Counted from the first letter of the stretch, positions 1 through 7,597 are shown. The stretch is DNA of 9,435 bases from Elusimicrobiota bacterium (GCA_023249835.1 JAHFBY010000035.1:1-9435); one strand, 5' to 3'. Translations and numbers: made by a program. The notes: generated by a model from the letters alone, not told the origin.

Positions 1-1908
1 TTTATGGTATTTGCGCTCATTTAACTCTTTACCTACATAACGTCCTATGGCAGATAAAGCATAACTACCTTCCAAGGTAGGCACAATTGGGGCAATTGTG
101 TCCATTTGGAAAGCTGATCCTAATTCGCGCGCAAGGGTGATCCTTTCTGTGGTAAAGAGTTTTTCTAGCGGCGTTTTATCTCGATTAAAAATATCCAAGT
201 ACTCGGTGCCCGTCCCTTCTACTTTGCCTAGGCGAGGAGTGAGCACCATATAAGCGATATTTTTTTTCCTGAAGATATCGCTGATGCCGGCAGTATGAAA
301 ACCTCCCGCGATTAAAATTCCCATTGTTTTGTGTTCTTGCCTAACTTTTTGCAGCAGGTTTTGCGATAAGGCGGCGTTCCGTGCAATGGCGGCGTGGTTG
401 AATTGGCCAAAATTTGTTAAGGCTGCGGCCAGCCAGCTCATTTTTTTTATCCCTTTTATTTTATTTTCTCTGGATTGATAGAGCGCCCATTCTTCTGGGC
501 TCAATGAAAATCCAACCAGTTTTTTTATCAGCAAAATATCTTGAGAAAGATCAACGAGGTCGGCTTCCGGTTTGTTTTTAATCAGAGACTGTAAACAGCT
601 ATTTTCCAGGGATTGAATTTGATGGAACAATGGATCCGGTTTTATTTTCTCGCTGAGCAAAACGTATTGAATATAACGGTCCAGTTCCCGCCATTTCTTA
701 AGCGGCACCCCATAAACATCACAGACATCTTGCAGGTATTTATAGAAAGACGCATGATTAATACTTCCTACTTGATAAGAAATCGTATTGTTAGTTAAAT
801 TCTTGAGTTCGGAAGAAGGCAGTTTTTGGATGAGCTGCTTTGTTAGTTGAGCTTTTTCATTTTCAATGCGTTTAAGGTCCAATTTTTCTTCTATCTGTAA
901 AGCGGTCAGGAATTTCTGGACATCTTCTTCAGATGTTAATTTATGGAAGGCATTTAAATATTTAAGGTAGTTACCCAACTTGAGGGAGCCTTGATGATAC
1001 TGCATCATTTTTTCATCCAATTCTTTTAGTTGGGGATTAAAGACCTTTTGCTTTTGGCTTTTGACCGTAGGTTCAATGTCTTGGGCCAGCCACTCCTTTA
1101 ACTTTTTTTCTAAGCGCACAGCGTCTTTAAATGCTCGCACGTGATCAAAATAAAGTTTTGGAGTTTCAATGCCATAAAATTGGGGCAAGCGCTGAGAAGT
1201 AAACCCTACGTATTCAGGACCAGTTATGAGGGAACTCTTGAGTAAATAATCTGCGATCTCTCGGTTAATTTCTTTATCCGGCATCGCGCGATAAGGGAGA
1301 AAATTAAAATTGCCGTGCGCGCCCTCAACGCCAATGACAAGCTCTTGGTCAGAGACCAAAGACTCCAGAAGTGTGGCAATATTTCTTTGCGCATCGTAAT
1401 TATCATGAACATCTTGGATTTGAATAATAATCAGGTCTGAAGGTTGCCAATGAGGGGGTAGATATATCTCTTTGAGTTGCACTGAGCGGACAGGTATCTT
1501 TTTAAACCATGCCGGTAAGGTTTTCCCAAAATCAGTCAGAATAGATTTTTCTTTCTGATTTAAGCTGTTTGCGGCGTTGGGTATTAATGGGGCATAGTTT
1601 GGAATTGAATTGGAAAGGAAATGGGGACTAATAGAGGGAAGCTGCGCCAATAGGAGCGGAGGAGACAAAGTCTCACTCTCGTCCTTTAGGATAGTTTCAT
1701 TTTCTTGCAAGGGAATTTCATGAAACGTTTCTTCTACCTTCTTCTCTTTTATTTTGTTAGCTAACTTTTGGGCGGCTAATTTTCTTTCTTGCCAAAGGAC
1801 TGAGGCAGGCTCAATGGAGCCGTATAGGACATTAGCGTAAAAAAAGACAAGCGCCATTCCTAAAGAGATATGGCCAACCCAATTGAGCTTCGCTAATATT
1901 TTACGCAT
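1..1908 (-). CDS. Exported or membrane-anchored GGFHTAG-module protein (partial, C-terminus beyond left edge)
   Basis: The minus-strand frame is open for all 636 codons from the ATG at 1908-1906 to the window edge, so the C-terminus is missing. The N-terminus (MRKILAKLNW, then a hydrophobic stretch to about residue 30) looks like a signal peptide or anchor, followed by a charged linker of roughly 110 residues. A module homologous to the start of the divergent 2296-7335 gene follows: Q-D-V-H at 165-168, then D-N-Y-D-A-Q-R-N-I; V-I-G-V-E-G-A with Glu195; N-P-Q-L-K-E-L from 291; L-S-P-E-E-W ending at Trp474; G-G-F-H-T-A-G at 535-541; V-L-T-P ending at Pro558. The D-x-H, the Glu and the late His resemble the metal/haem site of the TIKI/TraB/ChaN/EreA superfamily; that link is inferred. 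No Shine-Dalgarno sequence lies next to the ATG, but no alternative ATG is visible upstream in frame. The specific function is unknown. Confidence 0.88.
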   Translation of the reverse strand, partial: MRKILAKLNWVGHISLGMALVFFYANVLYGSIEPASVLWQERKLAAQKLANKIKEKKVEETFHEIPLQENETILKDESETLSPPLLLAQLPSISPHFLSNSIPNYAPLIPNAANSLNQKEKSILTDFGKTLPAWFKKIPVRSVQLKEIYLPPHWQPSDLIIIQIQDVHDNYDAQRNIATLLESLVSDQELVIGVEGAHGNFNFLPYRAMPDKEINREIADYLLKSSLITGPEYVGFTSQRLPQFYGIETPKLYFDHVRAFKDAVRLEKKLKEWLAQDIEPTVKSQKQKVFNPQLKELDEKMMQYHQGSLKLGNYLKYLNAFHKLTSEEDVQKFLTALQIEEKLDLKRIENEKAQLTKQLIQKLPSSELKNLTNNTISYQVGSINHASFYKYLQDVCDVYGVPLKKWRELDRYIQYVLLSEKIKPDPLFHQIQSLENSCLQSLIKNKPEADLVDLSQDILLIKKLVGFSLSPEEWALYQSRENKIKGIKKMSWLAAALTNFGQFNHAAIARNAALSQNLLQKVRQEHKTMGILIAGGFHTAGISDIFRKKNIAYMVLTPRLGKVEGTGTEYLDIFNRDKTPLEKLFTTERITLARELGSAFQMDTIAPIVPTLEGSYALSAIGRYVGKELNERKYHK

Positions 1909-1989
1909 ATAAAAAGGAGGTATCCTGCCTTCTAATATGTAAAATAGTGAAAAGTTAAGCGGCGGAGTTAAACCTGTCCGAGGTGTATA

Positions 1990-2158
1990 CTAGTGTAGTG
2001 ATTCACACATCTCTTTATTTATAAAAACGCATCTTTGGGGTCTTTCTTCCTCACTTCTCCTCGACGTGCCGCAGAGGGCACGCCTTCGTCGTCGTTCGTC
2101 GAAATACCCGCAAATCTGCATTTTTATAAATAAAGATCTGTATGAATCACTACACTAG
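1990..2158. repeat. 169-bp imperfect palindrome, MITE-like, with nested GC hairpin
   Basis: The outer arms are 1990-2031 and 2117-2158: 42 bp each, inverted, with four mismatches. They begin CTAGTGTAGTGATTCA and end in TTTATAAAAA-n-GCA. Complementarity continues inward more weakly (CTTTGGGGTCTTTC at the left against GAAATACCCGCAAA at the right). Inside is a second perfect hairpin, CGTGCC (2065-2070) / GGCACG (2077-2082), with a GCAGAG loop, followed by a TCGTCG-rich stretch. It has no coding capacity. Long AT-rich terminal inverted repeats around a short GC-rich core fit a miniature inverted-repeat transposable element or another mobile palindrome. I see no obvious target-site duplication. 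As RNA it would fold into a very stable stem in the upstream region of both flanking genes. Confidence 0.75.
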
Positions 2159-2219
2159 GTTTTTAACAGTAAAACATTGATTTGTCAATTAGAATTATAT
2201 CACAACCCTAAAAAATTTA

Positions 2220-2228
2220 TGGTATAAT
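2220..2228 (+). promoter_or_regulatory. Extended -10 promoter candidate for the 1679-residue gene
   Basis: TGGTATAAT is a perfect consensus -10 hexamer (TATAAT, 2223-2228) preceded by the TGn extension, which can compensate for a weak -35. No good -35 sits at the right spacing; TTGTCA at 2182-2187 is too far upstream. Transcription would start near 2235, giving a leader of about 60 nt before the TTG at 2296. Confidence 0.45.
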
Positions 2229-2251
2229 AAATATCGCTGTAAGCAATATTT
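2229..2251 (+). promoter_or_regulatory. Dyad at the predicted transcription start (possible operator)
   Basis: AAATATCGC (2229-2237) and GCAATATTT (2243-2251) form a nine-position inverted repeat with one mismatch around a 5-nt centre, TGTAA. It abuts the -10 box and covers the predicted start site, a usual place for a repressor operator. A T-run follows, so a weak AT-rich attenuator is an alternative reading. No regulator is encoded in the window. Confidence 0.25.
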
Positions 2252-2295
2252 TTACTACGCAGGGCTTTCAGAAATATTCCTAACTTTTAAAATCA

Positions 2296-5200
2296 TTGAA
2301 TAATTTAAATAAAAAATTGCGTTTAGGTATAGCAGTATTAGTGTTTCTTAATAGTACTCTACCTCCAGCGGTCCAAGCTGTGCGCCCCCAACAGGCACTT
2401 TTAGGTAATGATAGCGCGGCTGTTCGTAAAAGCCTGGAAGCGGTTTTGCCGTATGCTTTTATCAATGAAATTCAGTGGGCTAAAGCGGGTGAGCCAAAAA
2501 ATGGACCTTTTGTTGTCCTGCTGCAAGACGCACATGGAAACCTACAAGCGCAGAAGAACATAGCGTCCGTATTAGTCGAGTTGGGTAAACGTTTTCCACA
2601 GATCACGGTGGGCATTGAAGGTGCTGAAGGAGCGTTTAATTTTAGCTGGTATCGCAGGTTCCCAGGAAAAGAGTCTCTGCGCCAGGAAGTAGGTAGGCAC
2701 CTTTTAGAAAAGGGCTGGTTCACTGGCGCGGAATACGCTGGCGTCTGTTCCTTGCCTTTTATGAAAGCCTATGGAGTTGAAGAGAAAGGGTACTATTTAA
2801 AACATTTAAGGGCCTATAATGAGGCTCGTCAAACTGCCCAGGCTGCGGAAAGTATTTATGGCCGATTAGCTTTAGCTGCGAGCGTAATCAAGAGCGATCT
2901 CTTGAACCCTCAGCTTAAAGAGCTTATGGACTGGCGTTATAATTTTGAGACCGGAAAAATTAACCTATTAGCCTATTACAATTACTTAGCGCCTTTATCT
3001 CAACATCCAATTTTTATTCAAGATTCGATTGACCATCCCCTGCAAGCATTGTTTGATCATATACGGCAATTAGAAGCTTCTGCCGAGTCAGTTTTAATGA
3101 AATCAAAACTAGAAAAAGAGAGTGCGAATATTGTTAAACAGATATCTCAGCTTGGTAAATTAATAAAATTGAACCTTTCTGCTGAAGAGTGGTATGAATA
3201 TAACAAAGAGCAAATTTCTATGGAGAATATTGAGCGGCAATTAGGTTCATGCGGAGTTGCGCTAGACCTCAGGAATTCAGATAAAGAAGCTTTGGCCGCG
3301 CATATAAAAAATTGCGAGGACTATTACTCGGCTGGAATTGAGCGAGATACGGTGGCAACAAAAATTTTTCTTTCTCATTGTCAGAAGTCTTCGCCTGTGG
3401 GTTCTTCTGTGCTCATTTTAGGAGGATTTCATACCGCAGGCTTCTTGAAAGTGATTAAACAAGCAGGATTTAATGGGGTTGTTTTAACGCCCAAGATCAA
3501 TGCTCAAGCCAAAATCAATCGGAGCCATTGGCCGGATTTTGAAACTGAAAATAGCGAGGAGGAATCATTTTTTAGAGCAACGCCGCATAGCTTGATGTTC
3601 CCCTCCGCCACCCACCCCATAATATCAACCGCAAAATCTAAAACTGTAAACAAACTGTACGCAACGCTTTTAAGCGCACTCTATCTATATGAACACCGTC
3701 GACAGTCTAACTTAATTCAAGAGAGTGATCGTTTGCTTTCCTTAAATATCCATATTGATCAGGCGCAAATGGACCCTCAAAAACTACAATATGACATGGA
3801 GTTTGAAGGTTGTCGTGCGAGAGTGACGATAAAGCCTGATGATGATTTGAGCGCTTCACCTGCGCCCTATACAGCGAAATTTGTTGGGCGCACTGTCAGC
3901 TTAGCTAGTGACCCATCTATAGCGGGCCTTATGAGCCTTTGGGAAAATCGTATAGATGTCAACGATATTATGGTTAGGAAAAAAGCTGAGCGAGCAGAGA
4001 CAATCGCTTTAGCCATCCTGTTTATTGCCGAACTCATGCGCTGGGTAGAAAGTGGAAATCCAGCTAACGCGCAAAATGCAACCATGAGCGCGCAGAGCGC
4101 AGAGCGTTTGGTACTGCAAGTTTTTGAAAAATCAACTCTTAATCCAGCGGAGATAATGGAATATTTATCAGAGTATCATTTTTCCCAATCAAACCAAAGG
4201 GTGGTTGAAGAACAACTGCAAACTTTCTCGGACTCTTCGCACGGGTATAACGTTCAAACTTATTTATTAAAGCTCGGTTTGAATATGTGGCCGGAAGAAA
4301 TAACGGCCATTGTCTCAGAGCGTATGGGCAAAATATTTGATCAGCTTCATCCGCGAGTTTTGATCGTAAGGGAATGGTTAGTTGCCGACCTCCTGGCCAA
4401 ACAGAACGTGCGCAGACTTCTGCGCACGGTTTTGGGCATTTTCAACAATTGCGGTATTGAAGAGGCTGTTGCCCAACATCAAAATCTTAATGACGCGTTA
4501 TTGGCTGAAGGGGGAGGGCAAAGAGCGCTCAATGAATCATTAAAAAAATGGGAAGGAGATCGTGGATCACTATGGTTTGCCGCGCCTATTGCGCGCGATT
4601 TGTTTGCTGGTTGCGCGCGCGCAGTGCTCCTTTTGCCTCCTTTGATGTTTGCAAGTATGCTAATAAATCAACCACCTCACGTTATTAGAGAACTATATAA
4701 AGCGAGCTTTGATGAGGAAAGGGACAAACTTCTGTGGGCAGTTTCTGTGATTCTTAGAGATGAGTTCTTTTTCAGTGAGTTTTTGCGATGGTTGAAAAAT
4801 GATGATGATGAAGTTTCAATAGGAATCCTCAATGCCCTTAAGAATCATGCGCTCGAATCGCGCCTCTTGAGCGAACTCTTATTAAAATCTACTTTAACTG
4901 AAAGTGAACAAAATCAATCTGAAGAATTGATCAAAAAAGGGGTTTTGCTTAATGTGCAGACAACGCTGCAAATAAAGGATACGAGCGCAGAAAGGCGCGG
5001 GTTGAACCGCTGGTTAGAGCATTGGCAGAACCTTGATCAAGTCAACGAAAATGTTGGAGTACTGACATTAATGTCAGTCTGGGAAAATATATTTGAAAGC
5101 GATCAGCATTTTAACTTTAAACGAGCGTTTGCAGCGGAAATAAAAGTCTTGGAAATTTGTTATTTACTTATGACGGCAGTGAAACATTTGCACCAGGACT

Positions 5201-7335
5201 TTAGGGAAGAAGAGTTTTTAAGCAAACTGGTTGAGTGCTCTGAACAGCTTGTTTTAATAATTTATACACGTACCTTTGATCTGGAAAGCTGGGTAGTCTC
5301 TGGATGGCTTTCCAATTTTGATCTCCTTGGAACGGATTTGATTTTAACAAAAAAGATTGTCAAAATTTTTAATGGATCCCATCAGCGCCCCTTTCTTTCT
5401 TTAAGTTTGGATGATGAAGTTATGGATTCAGTTGGTCGGCTGGTCGCACGTTTATGCGCTCGGACCTACACCCCGGGCGGCTGGACAGACGCTGTTCCCT
5501 TTGCCCAAACGATTAAGACTTACTATTATGAACTGTTAATTAGATCCGCACATTATTTCGGCTCATCCTGGATTGTTTCTTTGCAGCAGAAGAGCCAACA
5601 ATCGATTTTATTTTGGAGAAAACCAAAAGCAACCTTGCCCGAAGCTGTTAACGAAAAAGAAATAAACGAGGTGATTCGCTTTTTAGTGCAGGAAAAGATG
5701 AGGTCTGGGTACTGGAACTATGAGGAATGGCAAGAAGCCTTTACCCTTGCTATACAAAACAATTGCCCGGATATTTTTCGGCTGCTTGTGGCAGCGATGA
5801 GTGCGGATGTGCAGTTTCCTCAGACCTTATCTGATCTTCTATTAAAATCTGCGCAAGTTCCACAGGTAGAGTTTGTGGAAATTTGTTTGCAAGCCGGAGC
5901 CAATATTCAATATGTAAATTCTGGCGGCAATAGCGCGCTTCATTTCGCTGCCAAAACTCATCACAGCTTAGCAGTTCTTGATAAACTCTTAAGCGCAGGC
6001 GCTAATGTTAACGCCCTTAATAGAAAAGGTCAAAATCCGCTTTATTATGCTTTTTCCTTTCATAATCGTGAGGCGATAAAAAAGTTGTTAGGGCATGGCG
6101 CGACATTGCTATTCAATGAGCCTTTTTTAATGATGCACTTGCTGGTTTTATATGAATTGTCGGAGGTAGAGCTGGCCACACTATTTTTAGCGCAAAGTCC
6201 TGAATTTATTGCAGCACTATTTAGCGCAATGGTCCCAACCAATTCAGAACAACTGCAAAAGGCAGACAATGCTTTACGTTTAGTATTGAGAAATAATTCC
6301 TCATCATTAACGAACCCCTTGTCTGTTAGTATTGATTCCAATAGAATGGCTGCCCATAAAAATGATTCAAAAGAATTGTCCGCGCTTTGTTTGAACCCCT
6401 ATCGGACTTTGACACAGGATCAACGTATGCGGGAGTTAAGTCGGATGGGAACAATGTTAGAGTGGGGCGCTCTGGTTAAAATTAAGTACAGTTTGGAACG
6501 AATGGATACGAGCGAAGTTTATCGAGATCTAAATCAGCTTCGTTTGGTCAGTAAATATTTTCGAACGCAAGTTTCTGGTTTTACTGAAGATGAGGAGACA
6601 AAGTCAGGCGGCAACGTTTTAGCTAATGGCAAGTTCAATCGGCTGCCTGATGAAATGTTTAATCATATTATTCGGCAAATCAGCGGAGACTTAATAATGG
6701 GTCGCAACCTATATCCACGATCTGTTTCTGCTGGCCAGGTTGACAGCCTTATCCAAAGCCATACAAATTTTATAGCGCATCATCCTGCATTTAGCTTTTG
6801 GCAAGGAATGGCATTAATGTCTTTTTGGCCAAAAACAAGCGACGTTTTAGTAAGGCGGAACATGGAAAAAGCAGAGACTTTAGGGACGATAGTTGTTTTC
6901 ATGGCCACTTTAGAAAATATCAACAATTCGCCTTTGCGCAGCATTCAAAACTTAGCCCTGCTTCTGTGCAATTCTATTGTCCGTTTTTACGGTTTGCCGG
7001 GTAATGAAAAGACAATCTCGTTGCAGTTTTTAAAATTAAAAAACAATAAGCAGTCTAAATTGGTTCAGGAATCAATTTCAAGGGTTGCGCAAGCCGCTGC
7101 GTTGTTTCATCATCCTTTGCAATCAAATTGGGTGCGGAACGTTTTTGAGCATATCCTGATGATTTTTATGAATGAGGGGTTAGCCAAGGCAAATAATTTC
7201 CACCACCAGATCAATGTTTATCAGCATTTATCACAATTAAATTATGCTGAAAATCTACCCATCCCCGAGCCTTTTATTTCTAATAATATGATAGAGGAAC
7301 AAATAGTTTCGCGGTTATTTAATCAGCAACATTAG
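2296..7335 (+). CDS. Giant exported protein: GGFHTAG module, helical repeats, ankyrin block
   Basis: This encodes 1679 residues. The start is TTG at 2296, the first usable start after an in-frame TAA at 2281-2283; it supplies a proper signal peptide (basic KKLR, hydrophobic core, likely cleavage after A-V-Q-A near residue 28). Residues about 70-400 are the module shared with the divergent neighbour: Q-D-A-H at 77-80, V-G-I-E-G-A with Glu108, N-P-Q-L-K-E-L at 204-210, L-S-A-E-E-W ending at Trp299, G-G-F-H-T-A-G at 376-382, V-L-T-P ending at Pro399. An L-M-S-x-W motif with a following helical segment occurs at about 545, 925 and 1507. Ankyrin-type repeats lie at about 1145-1276, best at 1211-1243. 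Residues 1415-1423 and 1450-1459 are weakly F-box-like. The modular build suggests an exported protein that binds other proteins, perhaps with a metal site in the N-terminal module. The substrate and function are unknown. Confidence 0.9.
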   Translation: MNNLNKKLRLGIAVLVFLNSTLPPAVQAVRPQQALLGNDSAAVRKSLEAVLPYAFINEIQWAKAGEPKNGPFVVLLQDAHGNLQAQKNIASVLVELGKRFPQITVGIEGAEGAFNFSWYRRFPGKESLRQEVGRHLLEKGWFTGAEYAGVCSLPFMKAYGVEEKGYYLKHLRAYNEARQTAQAAESIYGRLALAASVIKSDLLNPQLKELMDWRYNFETGKINLLAYYNYLAPLSQHPIFIQDSIDHPLQALFDHIRQLEASAESVLMKSKLEKESANIVKQISQLGKLIKLNLSAEEWYEYNKEQISMENIERQLGSCGVALDLRNSDKEALAAHIKNCEDYYSAGIERDTVATKIFLSHCQKSSPVGSSVLILGGFHTAGFLKVIKQAGFNGVVLTPKINAQAKINRSHWPDFETENSEEESFFRATPHSLMFPSATHPIISTAKSKTVNKLYATLLSALYLYEHRRQSNLIQESDRLLSLNIHIDQAQMDPQKLQYDMEFEGCRARVTIKPDDDLSASPAPYTAKFVGRTVSLASDPSIAGLMSLWENRIDVNDIMVRKKAERAETIALAILFIAELMRWVESGNPANAQNATMSAQSAERLVLQVFEKSTLNPAEIMEYLSEYHFSQSNQRVVEEQLQTFSDSSHGYNVQTYLLKLGLNMWPEEITAIVSERMGKIFDQLHPRVLIVREWLVADLLAKQNVRRLLRTVLGIFNNCGIEEAVAQHQNLNDALLAEGGGQRALNESLKKWEGDRGSLWFAAPIARDLFAGCARAVLLLPPLMFASMLINQPPHVIRELYKASFDEERDKLLWAVSVILRDEFFFSEFLRWLKNDDDEVSIGILNALKNHALESRLLSELLLKSTLTESEQNQSEELIKKGVLLNVQTTLQIKDTSAERRGLNRWLEHWQNLDQVNENVGVLTLMSVWENIFESDQHFNFKRAFAAEIKVLEICYLLMTAVKHLHQDFREEEFLSKLVECSEQLVLIIYTRTFDLESWVVSGWLSNFDLLGTDLILTKKIVKIFNGSHQRPFLSLSLDDEVMDSVGRLVARLCARTYTPGGWTDAVPFAQTIKTYYYELLIRSAHYFGSSWIVSLQQKSQQSILFWRKPKATLPEAVNEKEINEVIRFLVQEKMRSGYWNYEEWQEAFTLAIQNNCPDIFRLLVAAMSADVQFPQTLSDLLLKSAQVPQVEFVEICLQAGANIQYVNSGGNSALHFAAKTHHSLAVLDKLLSAGANVNALNRKGQNPLYYAFSFHNREAIKKLLGHGATLLFNEPFLMMHLLVLYELSEVELATLFLAQSPEFIAALFSAMVPTNSEQLQKADNALRLVLRNNSSSLTNPLSVSIDSNRMAAHKNDSKELSALCLNPYRTLTQDQRMRELSRMGTMLEWGALVKIKYSLERMDTSEVYRDLNQLRLVSKYFRTQVSGFTEDEETKSGGNVLANGKFNRLPDEMFNHIIRQISGDLIMGRNLYPRSVSAGQVDSLIQSHTNFIAHHPAFSFWQGMALMSFWPKTSDVLVRRNMEKAETLGTIVVFMATLENINNSPLRSIQNLALLLCNSIVRFYGLPGNEKTISLQFLKLKNNKQSKLVQESISRVAQAAALFHHPLQSNWVRNVFEHILMIFMNEGLAKANNFHHQINVYQHLSQLNYAENLPIPEPFISNNMIEEQIVSRLFNQQH
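4407..4428. repeat. 22-bp near-perfect palindrome inside the giant gene
   Basis: CGTGCGCAGA (4407-4416) and TCTGCGCACG (4419-4428) are perfect 10-bp inverted repeats separated by 2 bp. The stretch encodes the V-R-R-L-L-R-T segment. It is more GC-rich than the surrounding gene. It may be chance arising from Arg codons, or a protein-binding site; nothing in the sequence decides between them. Confidence 0.5.
5731..6123 (+). other. Ankyrin-repeat block within the giant protein
   Basis: Residues about 1146-1276 contain four units of roughly 33 residues. The two clearest are 1211-1243 (G-G-N-S-A-L-H-F-A-A, then L-D-K-L-L-S-A-G-A-N-V-N) and 1244-1276 (K-G-Q-N-P-L-Y-Y-A, then I-K-K-L-L-G-H-G-A). The unit before them ends C-L-Q-A-G-A-N-I; the first unit is degenerate. 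The A-L-H-x-A-A and L-L-x-x-G-A-x-x-N signatures are standard for ankyrin repeats, which mediate protein-protein contacts. Confidence 0.8.
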
Positions 7336-7340
7336 AAAAC

Positions 7341-7490
7341 ATGAAAATTGTAAGTGGGTGCTATAGCGCAAAGCGATTTTTAATCTCCTGCTTAAAAGCG
7401 TTAAGGCGCGCCACGCAGTCTCTGTCGTTTTATTTTCCAGCCCGAATTCTTCAGTTGGTTGCGAGGACCGAGAAGGATAAGATGATTTAG
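7341..7490 (+). CDS. Possible 49-residue ORF just after the giant gene (doubtful)
   Basis: An ATG five bases after the giant gene's stop opens a 49-codon frame ending in TAG at 7488-7490. The peptide begins M-K-I-V-S-G-C-Y and is rich in Arg, Lys and Leu. There is no Shine-Dalgarno sequence, and I recognise no family. A frame this short can arise by chance, so it is listed only for completeness. Confidence 0.12.
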   Translation: MKIVSGCYSAKRFLISCLKALRRATQSLSFYFPARILQLVARTEKDKMI

Positions 7491-7597
7491 GCTATGCCTG
7501 AAACGAAATTAATTCCCGACTTTGACACTTCCTGGCCTGTTTTGAAGGGGCGCTCGTTGGAGAGGGGTTCGATTTTCCGTAAAGTGTGGGCACACAA

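Larger units (their letters stand above)
1909..2295. promoter_or_regulatory. Shared upstream region of two divergent genes
   Basis: This 387-bp gap separates the divergent starts at 1908 (minus) and 2296 (plus), so it must hold the control signals of both genes unless they are transcribed from elsewhere. The middle is filled by the palindromic element at 1990-2158. On the plus side an extended -10 box at 2220-2228 is the best promoter candidate. On the minus side (1909-1989) I see no convincing -35/-10 pair. Neither start has a good Shine-Dalgarno sequence at the usual spacing. No coding frame is supported here. Confidence 0.6.

Noticed and set aside
613..798. Plus-strand 61-codon frame opposite the left gene
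   Set aside because: It is antisense to the continuous minus-strand frame that carries the conserved module, and it resembles no family.
1990..2158. The palindrome considered as a CRISPR unit or a transcription terminator
   Set aside because: There are no regularly spaced direct repeats, and it lies upstream of both divergent genes, where a terminator has no obvious role.
4613..4622. Alternating GCGCGCGCGC run in the giant gene
   Set aside because: It is only 10 bp and explained by adjacent Cys-Ala-Arg-Ala codons; too short to claim special structure.
2400..7370. Frequent AGCGC words, considered as an uptake-signal-like repeat
   Set aside because: The number seen is not clearly above what chance gives for a 5-mer counted on both strands, and no longer shared core is present.
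7553..7585. GGGGTTCGATTTTCC looks like a tRNA T-arm
   Set aside because: The stem would need two G-T pairs next to the loop and a mismatch at its base. No anticodon arm, D-arm or acceptor stem is found around it.
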